The translations under genes and the position numbers were made by a program. A DNA stretch of 64,000 nucleotides from Kaistia defluvii (GTDB lineage: Bacteria; Pseudomonadota; Alphaproteobacteria; Rhizobiales; Kaistiaceae), in the NCBI RefSeq assembly GCF_026343955.1, contig NZ_JAPKNI010000003.1, forward strand, positions 248,001 to 312,000, given 5' to 3'. The notes beneath the pieces were generated by a model, which was not told the origin of the DNA, ran no database searches, and saw nothing but the letters and a program-made list of their open reading frames with translations. Positions 53,815-62,483 of this stretch are shown in pieces (positions within the stretch are counted from its first letter, which is position 1; each line of letters starts with the position of its first letter).

Positions 53815-54117
53815 TTACCAGCGCGGGCCGCCATGGCCACGCGTGTAGTAGCAACGCTCGCCGACCACGACCTTTCGCCACTCCATGCGGCCGTGGCGCC
53901 AGACCTTGCGCTGCTTCACCACCGGGCGGCAGACGCGATGACGCTTATTGCCCCAGCCGTGGCCGCCGCGCGGACCATTGTCCCAGCCGCGACGGTCCTG
54001 ACGGCTGTGGTGCGGTTCGCCGCGATGCCAGGCGAGCGCCCCACCCGTCGAAGCGGCGAGCGTGCCGGTGGCAAGGACGAGGGTCGTCGCAACGGCAATC
54101 ATGGTTTTCTTCAGCAT
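53815..54117 (-). CDS. Small secreted protein with CRPVV C-terminal motif (first of a pair)
   Basis: A 100-residue protein with a clear Sec signal (residues 1-29, cut after ALA). The mature part is rich in His, Arg, Gly and Trp. Its C-terminal block HRVCRPVVKQRKVWRHGRME, then WRKVVVGERCYY, shares spacing with the neighbouring gene product, including two Cys residues likely to be disulfide bonded. GGGAG stands seven bases before ATG 54117. Function unknown. The lack of other domains suggests an extracellular or envelope small protein. Confidence 0.8.
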   Translation of the reverse strand: MLKKTMIAVATTLVLATGTLAASTGGALAWHRGEPHHSRQDRRGWDNGPRGGHGWGNKRHRVCRPVVKQRKVWRHGRMEWRKVVVGERCYYTRGHGGPRW

Positions 54118-54260
54118 CGAAAACTCCCTTGGTGACGGTCAGGCCGACGGCCGGCCTGCTGCGTCTATCAAGGGCTTCAATGCATGAACCACGGCTGAGA
54201 TGCATGTTCAGCCATGGTTCAGGATCACTATCTGTTAAAGGGCACGACAGTCAGACAACC

Positions 54261-54731
54261 TTACCAGCCATTGTCGACCCAGTAGCAGCGCCGGCCAACC
54301 ACGACGTTGCGCCAGCGCCAGCCATGCGAGGTGTGCACCCGCACATTGCGGACCACCGGCCGGCAGACACGGCTCGCGCCATTGTCCCAGACGCCGGCGC
54401 CGTAGCCGAGGCCGAGCCCAAGCCCGAAGGCCGGGCCCCACCCCCAGCCCCAGCCGCCATTCCAGCCGCAGTTCCAGCAGCCGCCATTCCACCCGCCGCC
54501 GTGCCAGCCACCATTCCACCCGCCCCCATGCCAGCCGCCGCCACCGCCGTGCCAGCCGCCACCGCCGCCATGCCATCCGCCGCCACCACCGTGCCAGCCG
54601 CCGCGGGGCCACATATAGCCGCCGCCGTGACCACCCCGATGCTGCGCCAGAGCATCCCCTGTCGTGGCGCCGACCATGCCCAGGGAAAGGACAAGCGCGG
54701 CCGCGGCGGAGACCAGTGTATGTTTCACCAT
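54261..54731 (-). CDS. Small secreted Gly/Trp/His-repeat protein with CRPVV motif (second of a pair)
   Basis: A 156-residue protein with a Sec signal (residues 1-29, cut after ALA). Residues ~35-80 repeat GGGGGWH and HGGGWNGG units. The C-terminus CRPVVRNVRVHTSHGWRWR, then NVVVGRRCYWV, matches the C-terminal block of the first small protein in Cys spacing and VVVG. ATG 54731 has AGGAG eight bases ahead; a GTG at 54734 is less likely. The repeats encoded by nearly identical codons make the region prone to length change. Function unknown. Confidence 0.8.
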   Translation of the reverse strand: MVKHTLVSAAAALVLSLGMVGATTGDALAQHRGGHGGGYMWPRGGWHGGGGGWHGGGGGWHGGGGGWHGGGWNGGWHGGGWNGGCWNCGWNGGWGWGWGPAFGLGLGLGYGAGVWDNGASRVCRPVVRNVRVHTSHGWRWRNVVVGRRCYWVDNGW

Positions 54732-54967
54732 CACCCTTACTCCTGAAAACCACGACGTCGCCGCCCCACCACGATCCCGGCGAGCCGTGCTGTGGATGCA
54801 GTTTCAACGGGCAAGCCCGGCCGTTTCTTCAGCGCGGCGCGGGTTCAACCGGCCGCAGGGGTTCCGACACATTCAAGATTGCATCGTGGAAACCGATGCG
54901 ACATTGCTATGAAATGGGAAACAGTCCGGGCGCCGCCAGTGGCAAGCGGACATGGCGATACGGAATC

Positions 54968-55447
54968 ATGGAAACGCTGCCTCTCTCGACCCGCTTCGAA
55001 ACCGCCGCGCTCACCATCGATGATGCGCTGGAGTTCGCGCCGCTGCTGGCCGCCTATGTCCAGGACATGAAGCGCGGCGCGCCGCGCCACCCCGACCTCT
55101 ATTACGCCGAGACCCTGCTGCGCGACCGCACGGCCGAGATTTTGGGCGCCCGCCTCGATGGCGTGCTGGTCGGCTTCGCCGTGTTCTGCGACCTGCCCGA
55201 CGCCATGTCCGGCATGCGCGTCGGCCAGTTGGAGGACCTGTTCGTCATCCACGAATCGCGCGGCCGCGGCATTGCCCGCGCCCTGGTCGAGGCGCTGGCC
55301 CGCAAGGGCCGCTCGCGCGACTGGCTGTCGCTGCGCTGGATGGTGCCGGAGGGCTCGTCGATGCGCACCACCTTCGCCGAGACGCTCGGCAAGAAGGCGC
55401 GGCTCGAGAGCTTCATCGTGCGTATCGAGCGCGGCCCCTCCGCCTGA
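54968..55447 (+). CDS. GNAT family N-acetyltransferase
   Basis: A 159-residue acetyltransferase with motif A LEDLFVIHESRGRGIARALV at residues ~90-110, including the acetyl-CoA pyrophosphate loop RGRGIA. Substrate binding is not predictable. ATG 54968 begins the family fold (METLPLSTRF). It lies in the leuC-leuD gap, divergent from the paired small secreted genes. Confidence 0.85.
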   Translation: METLPLSTRFETAALTIDDALEFAPLLAAYVQDMKRGAPRHPDLYYAETLLRDRTAEILGARLDGVLVGFAVFCDLPDAMSGMRVGQLEDLFVIHESRGRGIARALVEALARKGRSRDWLSLRWMVPEGSSMRTTFAETLGKKARLESFIVRIERGPSA

Positions 55448-55543
55448 CTGGCGAAACCCGGAACCCGGCCCCATATCCAGGCGGCCGCGAGCTGCCTGTC
55501 GCCGGCAGCCTTCCCACCCCACCAGCCGGATCCGACCCGCACC

Positions 55544-55957
55544 ATGGCAAAGCTCGACCTCGACGCCCTCAAGGCGCCCTCGCTCGATGATTTTCTGACC
55601 CTCGGCCAGGCGGCGCTCGAAAGCCTGCCGGATGAATTCCGCAGCCTGTCCGGCGAGATCGAGATCCGCGTCGACGATTTTCCCGATGACGAGGCGCTCG
55701 ACGCACTCGGCATCGAGTCCGAATTCGACCTGCTCGGCCTGTTCCAGGGCGTCGGCCTCGCCCATGCCTCGGCCACGGAATATACCGGCATGCTGCCGAA
55801 CCGCGTCTGGCTCTACCGCCGCCCGATCCTCGACTACTGGGCCGAGCATGACGAGACGCTGGGCGCGATCGTCAGCCATGTGCTGATCCACGAGATCGGC
55901 CATCATTTCGGCCTCTCGGACGCCGACATGGAAGCGATCGAGGAAGCGGCCGGCTAA
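55544..55957 (+). CDS. Zinc-dependent metallopeptidase family protein
   Basis: A 137-residue protein of the minimal metallopeptidase type. HVLIHEIGHHFGLSDADM carries HExxH and a downstream Asp ligand near residue 118. The N-terminal part is an acidic helical region. The family is widespread in bacteria and has weak evidence of peptidase activity. ATG 55544 is in-frame with a family-like N-terminus. It is 97 bases after the acetyltransferase and 97 before leuD. Confidence 0.87.
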   Translation: MAKLDLDALKAPSLDDFLTLGQAALESLPDEFRSLSGEIEIRVDDFPDDEALDALGIESEFDLLGLFQGVGLAHASATEYTGMLPNRVWLYRRPILDYWAEHDETLGAIVSHVLIHEIGHHFGLSDADMEAIEEAAG

Positions 55958-56054
55958 GGCGGCCTGAAACGTCGCCCAATCGCCGAAAGTCTTGACCTTG
56001 GCCGGTTTTCAGCGCATTTACCGCCGTCTGAACGGCTAATTGGGAATGATCACC

Positions 56055-56660
56055 ATGGAAAAATTCACGACGATGACCGGCGTCGCGGCCCCGCTGCCGC
56101 TGATCAACATCGATACCGACATGATCATTCCGAAGGACTATCTGAAGACGATCAAGCGCACCGGGCTCGGCAAGGGCCTGTTCGCCGAAATGCGCTTCAA
56201 CGACGATGGCAGCGAGAACGAGACGTTCGTCCTCAACAAGCCGGCCTACCGCCACGCCACGATCCTGGTCGCCGGCGACAATTTCGGCTGCGGCTCGTCG
56301 CGCGAGCATGCACCCTGGGCCCTGCTCGACTACGGCATCCGCTGCGTGATCTCGACGTCCTTCGCCGACATTTTCTACAACAACTGCTTCAACAACGGCA
56401 TCCTGCCGATCCGCGTCTCCAAGGAAGACCTCGACAAGCTGTTCGACGACGCCAATCGCGGCGAGAACGCGCGCCTGACGGTCGACCTCGAAGCGCAGGA
56501 AATCCGCGGCCCCGACGGCGGCTCCGTGCATTTCGACATCGACCCGGCCCGCAAGGAAAAGCTGCTGAGCGGTCTCGACGATATCGGCCTGACCATGGTC
56601 AAGGCGCCGAACATCGAAGCCTTCGAAAAGACCACCGAAGCCGTCCGCCCCTGGGCCTGA
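56055..56660 (+). CDS. leuD: 3-isopropylmalate dehydratase small subunit
   Basis: A 201-residue swivel-domain partner of LeuC. It has [40 protein letters not shown] (the substrate-binding loop) and [20 protein letters not shown] 56055 gives the canonical start; an ATG at 56046 and a TTG at 56040 lie earlier. A strong terminator follows at 56683-56717. It is separated from leuC by the paired small secreted genes, GNAT and the metallopeptidase. Confidence 0.98.
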   Translation: MEKFTTMTGVAAPLPLINIDTDMIIPKDYLKTIKRTGLGKGLFAEMRFNDDGSENETFVLNKPAYRHATILVAGDNFGCGSSREHAPWALLDYGIRCVISTSFADIFYNNCFNNGILPIRVSKEDLDKLFDDANRGENARLTVDLEAQEIRGPDGGSVHFDIDPARKEKLLSGLDDIGLTMVKAPNIEAFEKTTEAVRPWA

Positions 56661-56682
56661 TCGCTTTTTTCTCGCATTTCGA

Positions 56683-56717
56683 AAGGCGCCGGAAGCACTT
56701 CCGGCGCCTTTTTTGTT
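56683..56717 (+). terminator. Rho-independent terminator after leuD
   Basis: AAGGCGCCGGAAG and CTTCCGGCGCCTT form a 13-base-pair stem around CA, followed by TTTTGTTT. Confidence 0.9.
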
Positions 56718-56770
56718 TGGCGCCCGCTCGGCTGCTGACCCACCCATCCAGACAAGGCACTGCTCACCTC

Positions 56771-57487
56771 GCCGTCATCCCGGCCCCGAGCCGGGATCGA
56801 TTCACCCGAGGCATAGGAGGTTCGCGAGGCGACGAACCCAGCGGCACCGGGAGGCTCGCTGGGCAGGGAACGCGGCTGCATGGATCCTCGCTTTCGCGAG
56901 GATGACGGCGAGCGTGGGGGAGCGGCGAGCCAGTTCTGGTCGGCGGCCGTGAGGAGACGCCGGCGTCTCTCTTCACCTCTCCCTGAGGGAGAGGTCGACG
57001 CACGCAGTGCGGCGGGTGAGGGTTTACAGCCTCCCCGGATAGGCGCCCATACCATCCATACAGGGCACCGCCCTCACCCCACCCTCGCCGTCATCCCGGA
57101 CTTGATCCGGGATCCATTCAGCCGAGGCATCGGGAGGTTCGCACGCCCAAGATCGCAGCTGCATGGATCCTCGCCTTCGCGAGGATGACGGCGAGCGTGG
57201 GGGAACGGCGAGCCAGTTCTGGTCGGCGGCCGTGGCCGACGCATAGAGCCCGTCTTGGACGGCGGCCGCGGCGGAAGCATAGAGCCAGTGTTGGACGGCG
57301 AGCGGGCGCAAGCACCGAGCCCGCGTTGGACGGCGAGCGTGGGGAGGGCTGGCGCCCCTTCCCCTCTCCCTGAGGGAGAGGTCGACGGCCGAAGGCCGGC
57401 GGGTGAGGGTTTACGGTCTCTCCGGAGAGGCTCCCATGCCGATACCCATCCGGACAAGGCACCGCCCTCGCCCCTCGCCGTCATCCC
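56771..57487. repeat. Large mosaic repeat block between leuD and CoA-ester lyase
   Basis: No gene is seen in 56661-57487. The block has the motif CGCCGTCATCCC at 56771, 57088 and 57475, each beginning a copy of GTCATCCCGG palindrome, ATGGATCCTCG[C/T]CTTCGCGAGG, GACGGCGAGCGTGGGG and CCTCTCCCTGAGGGAGAGG with GGCGGGTGAGGGTTTAC. Two almost full copies and one partial copy are in tandem. The third ends right against the lyase stop codon. Confidence 0.8.
57209..57344. repeat. Four degenerate tandem units of about 33-36 bp
   Basis: Units at 57209-57241, 57242-57277, 57278-57312 and 57313-57344 share CATAGAGCC[C/A]GT and TTGGACGGCG with a GCGGCCG/GCGAGCG tail. They lie inside the larger repeat block, with no unique spacers between them. 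Confidence 0.7.
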
Positions 57488-58363
57488 CTACCCCCGCGCG
57501 GCGATCGCCTCGGCCCGCGCCAGCAGGCGCTTGGCCATGTCGGCGTGCAGGCGCTCGACCATGCGGCCGTCGACGCGCACCACGCCCTTGTCCGCGTTCT
57601 CCGCCGCGTCGAACACGAAGGCGATCCGGTTCGCCCAATCCAGTTCCTCGGCGTCCGGCGCGAAGGCGGCGTTGGCACCAGCGATCTGGGCCGGGTGGAT
57701 CACCGTCTTGCCGTCGAAGCCGCATTGCCGCGCCTGCAGGCACTCGGCCGCAAAGCCTTCCGTGTCGGCGATGTCGTTGTGGACGCCGTCGAGGATCTCG
57801 ATCCCCGCCACCCGCGCCGCCGCCAGCGCATTCATCATCCAGGGCAGCATCGGCGCCCGGCCGGGCAATTGCCGCGTGCCCGTCTCGCGGGCGAGGTCGT
57901 TCAGGCCCAGCACCAGCACGCTGAGCGGCAGGCGAGCATCCTGCGCCTCGGCGATCTCGAGCGGATCGAGAACCGCGCGCGGCGTCTCGATCATCGCCCA
58001 GAGCGGCAGCGCGACATCCGAAGGGATCATCGCCCGCACGCGAGCAAGGTCGCCGGCCCGCGAAATCTTCGGCAGCAGCAGCGCGTCTGGCAGCGCCGCG
58101 ATGACCGAGGCGAGGTCGGCCTCGATCCAGGGCGTGTCGAGCCCGTTGGCGCGCACGACGATCTCGGCCCGGGTGCCCGCCTGCCGCAGCGCGCCGACCG
58201 CTTCGATCACGCGAGAGCGCGCCGCGTCCTTCTCCGAGGGCGCCACGGCATCCTCAAGATCGAAGATCACGACATCGGCGCCGAGCGTCGGCGCCTTGGC
58301 CATGGCGCGGAGATTGGAGCCCGGCACATAGAGGGCGGAGCGGCGCGGACGGATCGGCTTCAT
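57488..58363 (-). CDS. HpcH/HpaI aldolase/citrate lyase family CoA-ester lyase
   Basis: A 291-residue CitE-like TIM-barrel lyase: SALYVPGSNLRAMAKAPTLG, DVVIFDLEDAVAPSEKDAAR with the metal-binding Glu/Asp, MIETPRAVLDPLEIA, GLNDLARETGT and the C-terminal CGFDGKTVIHPAQI. Such proteins split malyl-CoA or related CoA esters into acetyl- or propionyl-CoA plus glyoxylate. Which ester is cleaved is not visible. ATG 58363 begins the family N-terminus. It is divergent from pdxY with 114 bases between starts. Confidence 0.88.
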   Translation of the reverse strand: MKPIRPRRSALYVPGSNLRAMAKAPTLGADVVIFDLEDAVAPSEKDAARSRVIEAVGALRQAGTRAEIVVRANGLDTPWIEADLASVIAALPDALLLPKISRAGDLARVRAMIPSDVALPLWAMIETPRAVLDPLEIAEAQDARLPLSVLVLGLNDLARETGTRQLPGRAPMLPWMMNALAAARVAGIEILDGVHNDIADTEGFAAECLQARQCGFDGKTVIHPAQIAGANAAFAPDAEELDWANRIAFVFDAAENADKGVVRVDGRMVERLHADMAKRLLARAEAIAARG

Positions 58364-58477
58364 GGGGGCTTCCTGGGTTGCGTCGACCGCAGCATAGGCA
58401 GGAGAGCAGATAAGCGGAACCGAATCGGCTAGTTTCGCACCGCCGGCCAGGCCGCCGGCGCCGCAGGAAGCATGCGC

Positions 58478-59347
58478 ATGACCGTCCCGACCGCACCCGT
58501 CACCAAGCCCGCCATCCTCGTGATCTCCTCGACCGTCGTGCGCGGCGCCGTCGGCGGACGCGGCGCCGCCTTCGCGCTGGAACGCTTCGGCCATCCGGTC
58601 TGGTCCGTGCAGACGGTGACGCTGCCCTGGCATCCGGGCCACGGCAAATCCAGCCGCATCGTGCCCGATGAAGCCGCCTTCGAGGCGCTGATGGAAGACC
58701 TGATCCGCGCCCCCTGGCTTGGCGAGATCGGCGCGATCCTGACCGGCTATATGGGTGCGGCCAGCCAGCCGGCCGCCGTGGCCCGGCTGGTCGACGCGGT
58801 GAAGGCGGCGCGGCCCGATGCGCTCTATCTCTGCGATCCCGTGATGGGCGACGCCGGTATCCTCTATGTGCCGGAGGCGACGGCGAGCGCCATTCGCGAC
58901 CATCTCGTGCCGCGCGCCGACATCCTGACCCCGAACCCGACCGAGCTGGGCTTCCTGACCGGCAATCTCGCGCTTCCAGCCGAGGCGCTGCACGCCGCCG
59001 CCACGCGGCTGTCGACGCCGCGCATCGCCGTCACCTCGGCCGCCGGCACGGAAGGCGAGATCACCACGCTGCTGCTGTCGCGCAACGGCGCGGGTCACGA
59101 CACCATCCGCGCCAGCCACGCCGCGATCGGCGGCCGCGTGCCGAACGGCACCGGCGACCTGTTTGCCGCGCTGTTCCTGGCCCGTCTGGTCGAGGGCGCG
59201 GCCGACGCGGAGGCGCTGCGTCTCGCTACCGCCGCCGTCGCCGACGCGATCGACGCGGCAGCCAGCCTCGGCAGCAACGAACTCCCGCTCGCCGCCATCC
59301 AGGATCGCCTGCTTTCGCCGCGCACGCCGGTGCGGATCATCCCGTGA
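58478..59347 (+). CDS. pdxY: Pyridoxal kinase
   Basis: A 289-residue ribokinase-fold kinase: VVRGAVGGRGAAFALERFGH, SVQTVTLPWHPGHGK, ALYLCDPVMGDAG, LTPNPTELGFLTG and the C-terminal GGRVPNGTGDLFAALF with the catalytic Asp. It phosphorylates pyridoxal for salvage of PLP. ATG 58478 is used because AGGAAG lies seven bases before; an ATG at 58472 sits on that site. The DUF429 gene begins inside its stop with a 4-base overlap, so the two are coupled. Confidence 0.94.
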   Translation: MTVPTAPVTKPAILVISSTVVRGAVGGRGAAFALERFGHPVWSVQTVTLPWHPGHGKSSRIVPDEAAFEALMEDLIRAPWLGEIGAILTGYMGAASQPAAVARLVDAVKAARPDALYLCDPVMGDAGILYVPEATASAIRDHLVPRADILTPNPTELGFLTGNLALPAEALHAAATRLSTPRIAVTSAAGTEGEITTLLLSRNGAGHDTIRASHAAIGGRVPNGTGDLFAALFLARLVEGAADAEALRLATAAVADAIDAAASLGSNELPLAAIQDRLLSPRTPVRIIP

Positions 59348-60066
59348 GCGGGATGCGGGTCGTCGGCATCGACGGCTGCCCCGCCGGCTGGATCGCCGTT
59401 TCGATTTCTCCCGAAGGTCCGATCGAGCCCGAGATCCGGATCGTTTCGCGCTTCGCCGAGCTGATCGAGGCGGCCGAGAACGCCATCCTTGCGGTCGACA
59501 TGCCGATCGGCCTGTCGGATTTCATCGGGCCGGAAGGACGCGGCCCCGAGCGGCTGGTGCGCCAGCGGCTCGGCGAGCGGCAGAGTTCCGTCTTCTCGGT
59601 CCCCTGCCGCAGCGCCGTGATGACCGAGGATTATCGCGAGGCCTGCGCGGTCGCCGCCGCAGCGTCCGATCCGCCCCGCATGGTCTCGAAGCAGTGCTTC
59701 CACATCTTCCCCAAGATGCGCGAGATCGACGCGCTGATGACGCCGGCATTGGAGGCGCGGGTCTACGAGGTGCATCCGGAACTCGCCTTCTGGCGGCTGA
59801 ATGGCGAAGCGGCGATGTCGCTGCCGAAGAAGGTCAAGAGCCGCCCGAATCCGGCGGGCCTCGACCAGCGCCGCGACCTGCTCGTCCGCCATGGCTACGA
59901 GGCCCGGCATCTCGCCAACCCGCCACGCGGCGCGGCGGCCGACGACCTGCTCGACGCGGCGGCGAATGCCCTGATCGCGCGGCGCATCTTTCGCGGCGAG
60001 GGCGAGAGTTTTCCGGCCGAACCGGCGCGCGATTCCAGAGGGCTGCGGATCGCGATCTGGGCGTAG
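59344..60066 (+). CDS. DUF429 domain-containing protein
   Basis: A 240-residue DUF429 protein with RNase H-like fold signatures: VVGIDGCPAGWIAVSI, ILAVDMPIGLSDF, SVFSVPCRSAV and VYEVHPELAFWRLNG, where the Asp/Glu residues suggest metal binding. The start is GTG 59344 (4-base overlap with pdxY), with ATG 59353 as an alternative. Function unknown; proposed to be nuclease-like in some genomes. Coupling to pdxY is seen only as overlap. Confidence 0.85.
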   Translation: MSGMRVVGIDGCPAGWIAVSISPEGPIEPEIRIVSRFAELIEAAENAILAVDMPIGLSDFIGPEGRGPERLVRQRLGERQSSVFSVPCRSAVMTEDYREACAVAAAASDPPRMVSKQCFHIFPKMREIDALMTPALEARVYEVHPELAFWRLNGEAAMSLPKKVKSRPNPAGLDQRRDLLVRHGYEARHLANPPRGAAADDLLDAAANALIARRIFRGEGESFPAEPARDSRGLRIAIWA

Positions 60067-60185
60067 ACAGACGCGTTCGCGGCGTGCAAACCCTCTCGAC
60101 CCATGCGTCAAAGCCGTTTATTGGAACGCCACGATCATGCTGCACTGCATGATGCCGTCTCAGGCCCCCTTTGGAGCACCACCCG

Positions 60186-60848
60186 ATGGCCAAGGCCCAT
60201 GAATTCCCGTCTCGGCTGCTGCGCGGCTATGCGACCTTTCGCGATCAGCGCCTGCCGCAGGAGAGCTCGCGCTACAAGGTTCTGGCGGAAACCGGCCAGC
60301 GCCCGCGCACCATGATCCTCGGCTGCAGCGACAGCCGCGCCGCCCCGGAAACCATCTTCGACGCCGCGCCCGGCGAGCTCTTCGTCGTCCGCAACGTCGC
60401 CGCTTTGGTGCCGCCCTTCACCCCGGATGGCGAGCATCACGGCACGTCGGCGGCGATCGAGTTCGGCGTGATGGGCCTCAAGGTCCGCAACCTCGTCGTC
60501 ATGGGCCATGGCCGCTGCGGCGGCATCACCGCCTACCTGGCCGAACGCGACGCGCCGGAACTGCAGGGATCCAACGACTACATCAGCAAGTGGACCTCGC
60601 TGCTGAAGCCGGCCGAGGCGCTGATCTGCGACGATCCGGTCGAGACGAGCGACCGCCAGCGGGCGATGGAGTTCGCCTCGATCCGCCAGACGATCGAGAA
60701 CCTGCGCACCTTCCCGTGGATCAAGAGCCTGGAAGAGATCGACGAACTGGAGCTGCATGGCGCCTGGTTCGATATCTCGACCGGCGAGCTCTATCTGCTC
60801 GACAAGGAAACCGGCCGCTTCACGGTTCCCGACGAGATCGTGGTTTAG
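60186..60848 (+). CDS. Beta-class carbonic anhydrase
   Basis: A 220-residue beta-carbonic anhydrase that interconverts CO2 and bicarbonate. Zinc ligands are in CSDSRAAPETIF (Cys, Asp-Arg dyad) and HGRCGGI (His-x-x-Cys). GELFVVRNVAALVPPF and SLEEIDELELHGAWFDISTG are family blocks. The start is ATG 60186 with GGAG nine bases ahead; an upstream ATG at 60171 is inside that site. It stands alone, followed by a palindromic repeat. Confidence 0.95.
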   Translation: MAKAHEFPSRLLRGYATFRDQRLPQESSRYKVLAETGQRPRTMILGCSDSRAAPETIFDAAPGELFVVRNVAALVPPFTPDGEHHGTSAAIEFGVMGLKVRNLVVMGHGRCGGITAYLAERDAPELQGSNDYISKWTSLLKPAEALICDDPVETSDRQRAMEFASIRQTIENLRTFPWIKSLEEIDELELHGAWFDISTGELYLLDKETGRFTVPDEIVV

Positions 60849-60891
60849 GGTAGCGGGACGCTCTTTTCTCGCGGGTTGTTCCAACCTCGAC

Positions 60892-61050
60892 CCTCATCCT
60901 GAGGTGCCGGGCAAAGCCGGGCCTCGAAGGAGGGTCCAGGAAACACCCGGTCGACGTCGCGACATGGCATCCCCCGGATAGGACGACAAGCCTGGGCACC
61001 GGCTGGATCCTCCTTCGAGGCTTCGCGGACGCGAAGCACCTCAGGATGAT
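60892..61050. repeat. Composite CATCCTGAGG inverted repeat
   Basis: CTCATCCTGAGGTGC and GCACCTCAGGATGAT, together with inner GCCTCGAAGGAGG and CCTCCTTCGAGGC, are inverted copies about 85 bases apart. It fills the gap between carbonic anhydrase and asd. Confidence 0.75.
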
Positions 61051-61081
61051 GACCGAGCGAGTCCATCGGCAGTCTCAAACG

Positions 61082-61117
61082 AAAAAAGGCGCAGCCTCGC
61101 GGCCGCGCCTTTTGTCA
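61082..61117 (-). terminator. Rho-independent terminator for asd (minus strand)
   Basis: AAAAGGCGC and GCGCCTTTT with inner GCC/GGC form a stem around TCGC. On the minus strand the stem is followed by TTTTTTC. It lies just after the asd stop. Confidence 0.85.
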
Positions 61118-61134
61118 TTTGGAGCCTAAAAGTC

Positions 61135-62169
61135 TCAGGCAGCCTGCTTCTTCGGCTGGATCAGCTTGCGGTTGACCAGCACTTCGGCGATCTGCACGGC
61201 GTTGAGCGCGGCGCCCTTGCGCAGATTGTCGGAGACCACCCACATGTTGAGGCCGTTCTCGACGGTGGCGTCCTCGCGGATGCGCGAGATGTAGGTCGCG
61301 TCCTCGCCGGTCGCCTCGTACGGGGTGATGTACTGCTCTTCTTCCGGATTATCGATGACCAGGCAGCCGGGCGCCTCGCGCAGGATGTCGCGCGCCTCGT
61401 CGGCGGTGATCGGCTTCTCGAACTCGATGTTGACGGATTCGGAGTGCGAGACGAACACCGGCACGCGCACGGCGGTGCAGGTCAGCTTGATCTTCGGATC
61501 GAGAATCTTCTTCGTCTCGGCCATCACCTTCCACTCTTCCTTCGTGTAGCCGTCTTCCATGAAGACGTCGATGTGAGGGATGAGGTTGAAGGCGATGCGC
61601 TTGGTGAACTTGGTCGATTCGACGGGATCGTTGACGAAGACGGCGCGGGTCTGCGTGAACAGCTCGTCCATGCCTTCCTTGCCGGCGCCCGACACCGACT
61701 GGTAGGTCGAGACGACGACGCGCTTGATCGTGGCGATGTCGTGCAGCGGCTTCAGCGCGACGACGAGCTGCGCGGTCGAGCAGTTCGGGTTAGCGATGAT
61801 GTTGAGCTTGGAGAAGCCGACGATCGCATCGGCGTTCACTTCCGGCACGATCAGCGGCACCTGCGCGTCATAGCGCCAGGCCGACGAATTATCGATGACG
61901 ACGCAGCCCTGCGCGCCGATCTTGGGCGCCCATTCCTTGGAGATGGCGCCGCCGGCCGACATCAGGCAGATGTCGGTGTCGGAGAAGTCATACTGGTCAA
62001 GCGGCTTCACCTTCAGCACGCGGTCGCCGAAGGAGACTTCGGTGCCCTGGCTGCGGCGGGAGGCGAGCGCCACGACCTCATCGGCCGGGAAGCCGCGCTC
62101 GTCGAGGATCGAAAGAATTTCGCGGCCCACATTGCCCGTGGCGCCGACGATCGCGACCTTGTAACCCAT
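61135..62169 (-). CDS. asd: Aspartate-semialdehyde dehydrogenase
   Basis: A 344-residue NADPH-dependent dehydrogenase of the lysine/threonine/methionine branch. It has VAIVGATGNVGREILSIL, VDNSSAWRYD written here as IDNSSAWRYD, NPNCSTAQLVVALKPLHDI with the catalytic Cys, and SVSGAGKEGMDELF. The C-terminus is Lys-rich (PKKQAA). ATG 62169 is preceded by AGGACAG. It produces the precursor that LysA (19.4 kb) finally uses. Confidence 0.97.
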   Translation of the reverse strand: MGYKVAIVGATGNVGREILSILDERGFPADEVVALASRRSQGTEVSFGDRVLKVKPLDQYDFSDTDICLMSAGGAISKEWAPKIGAQGCVVIDNSSAWRYDAQVPLIVPEVNADAIVGFSKLNIIANPNCSTAQLVVALKPLHDIATIKRVVVSTYQSVSGAGKEGMDELFTQTRAVFVNDPVESTKFTKRIAFNLIPHIDVFMEDGYTKEEWKVMAETKKILDPKIKLTCTAVRVPVFVSHSESVNIEFEKPITADEARDILREAPGCLVIDNPEEEQYITPYEATGEDATYISRIREDATVENGLNMWVVSDNLRKGAALNAVQIAEVLVNRKLIQPKKQAA

Positions 62170-62483
62170 GTTCTGTCCTGCTCCTTGTCCGTCTCTCTCC
62201 CCCACCCGTCCGTCCGCGAAAAACCGCGTCCGATCGGCCCCGTCTCCCTCAGGGCCCCGAGGGAGATTGGGGGCGCAGGAGGGACAGTCAGGCGGTCGTC
62301 GTGGTTTTCGACGTTTTGTCGGTGGTGGAGATGCGCGTGACGGCCGTGCTTGCCCGGGTGACGGAAGCCACCAGGTCGACTAGGATCGAAGATGCAACGG
62401 CGTGCGCGGTCATCGGTCTGCCCGAATGATGTTGGCGCACGTTTTGCCGCCAAACCGGCGCAAAGTCAACGGAGACGAACGAC
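62170..62483. other. Intergenic region between asd and a secreted protein gene
   Basis: This 314-base divergent gap should hold promoters for asd and the secreted protein gene. A minus-strand 41-codon frame (62288-62413, rich in Thr/Ser, ending KTTTTA) is open but has no ribosome binding site, so I do not call it. No repeat family is recognised. Confidence 0.5.

Noticed and set aside
57209-57344. CRISPR array
   Set aside because: The repeat units are contiguous with no unique spacers, are degenerate and have no cas genes nearby.
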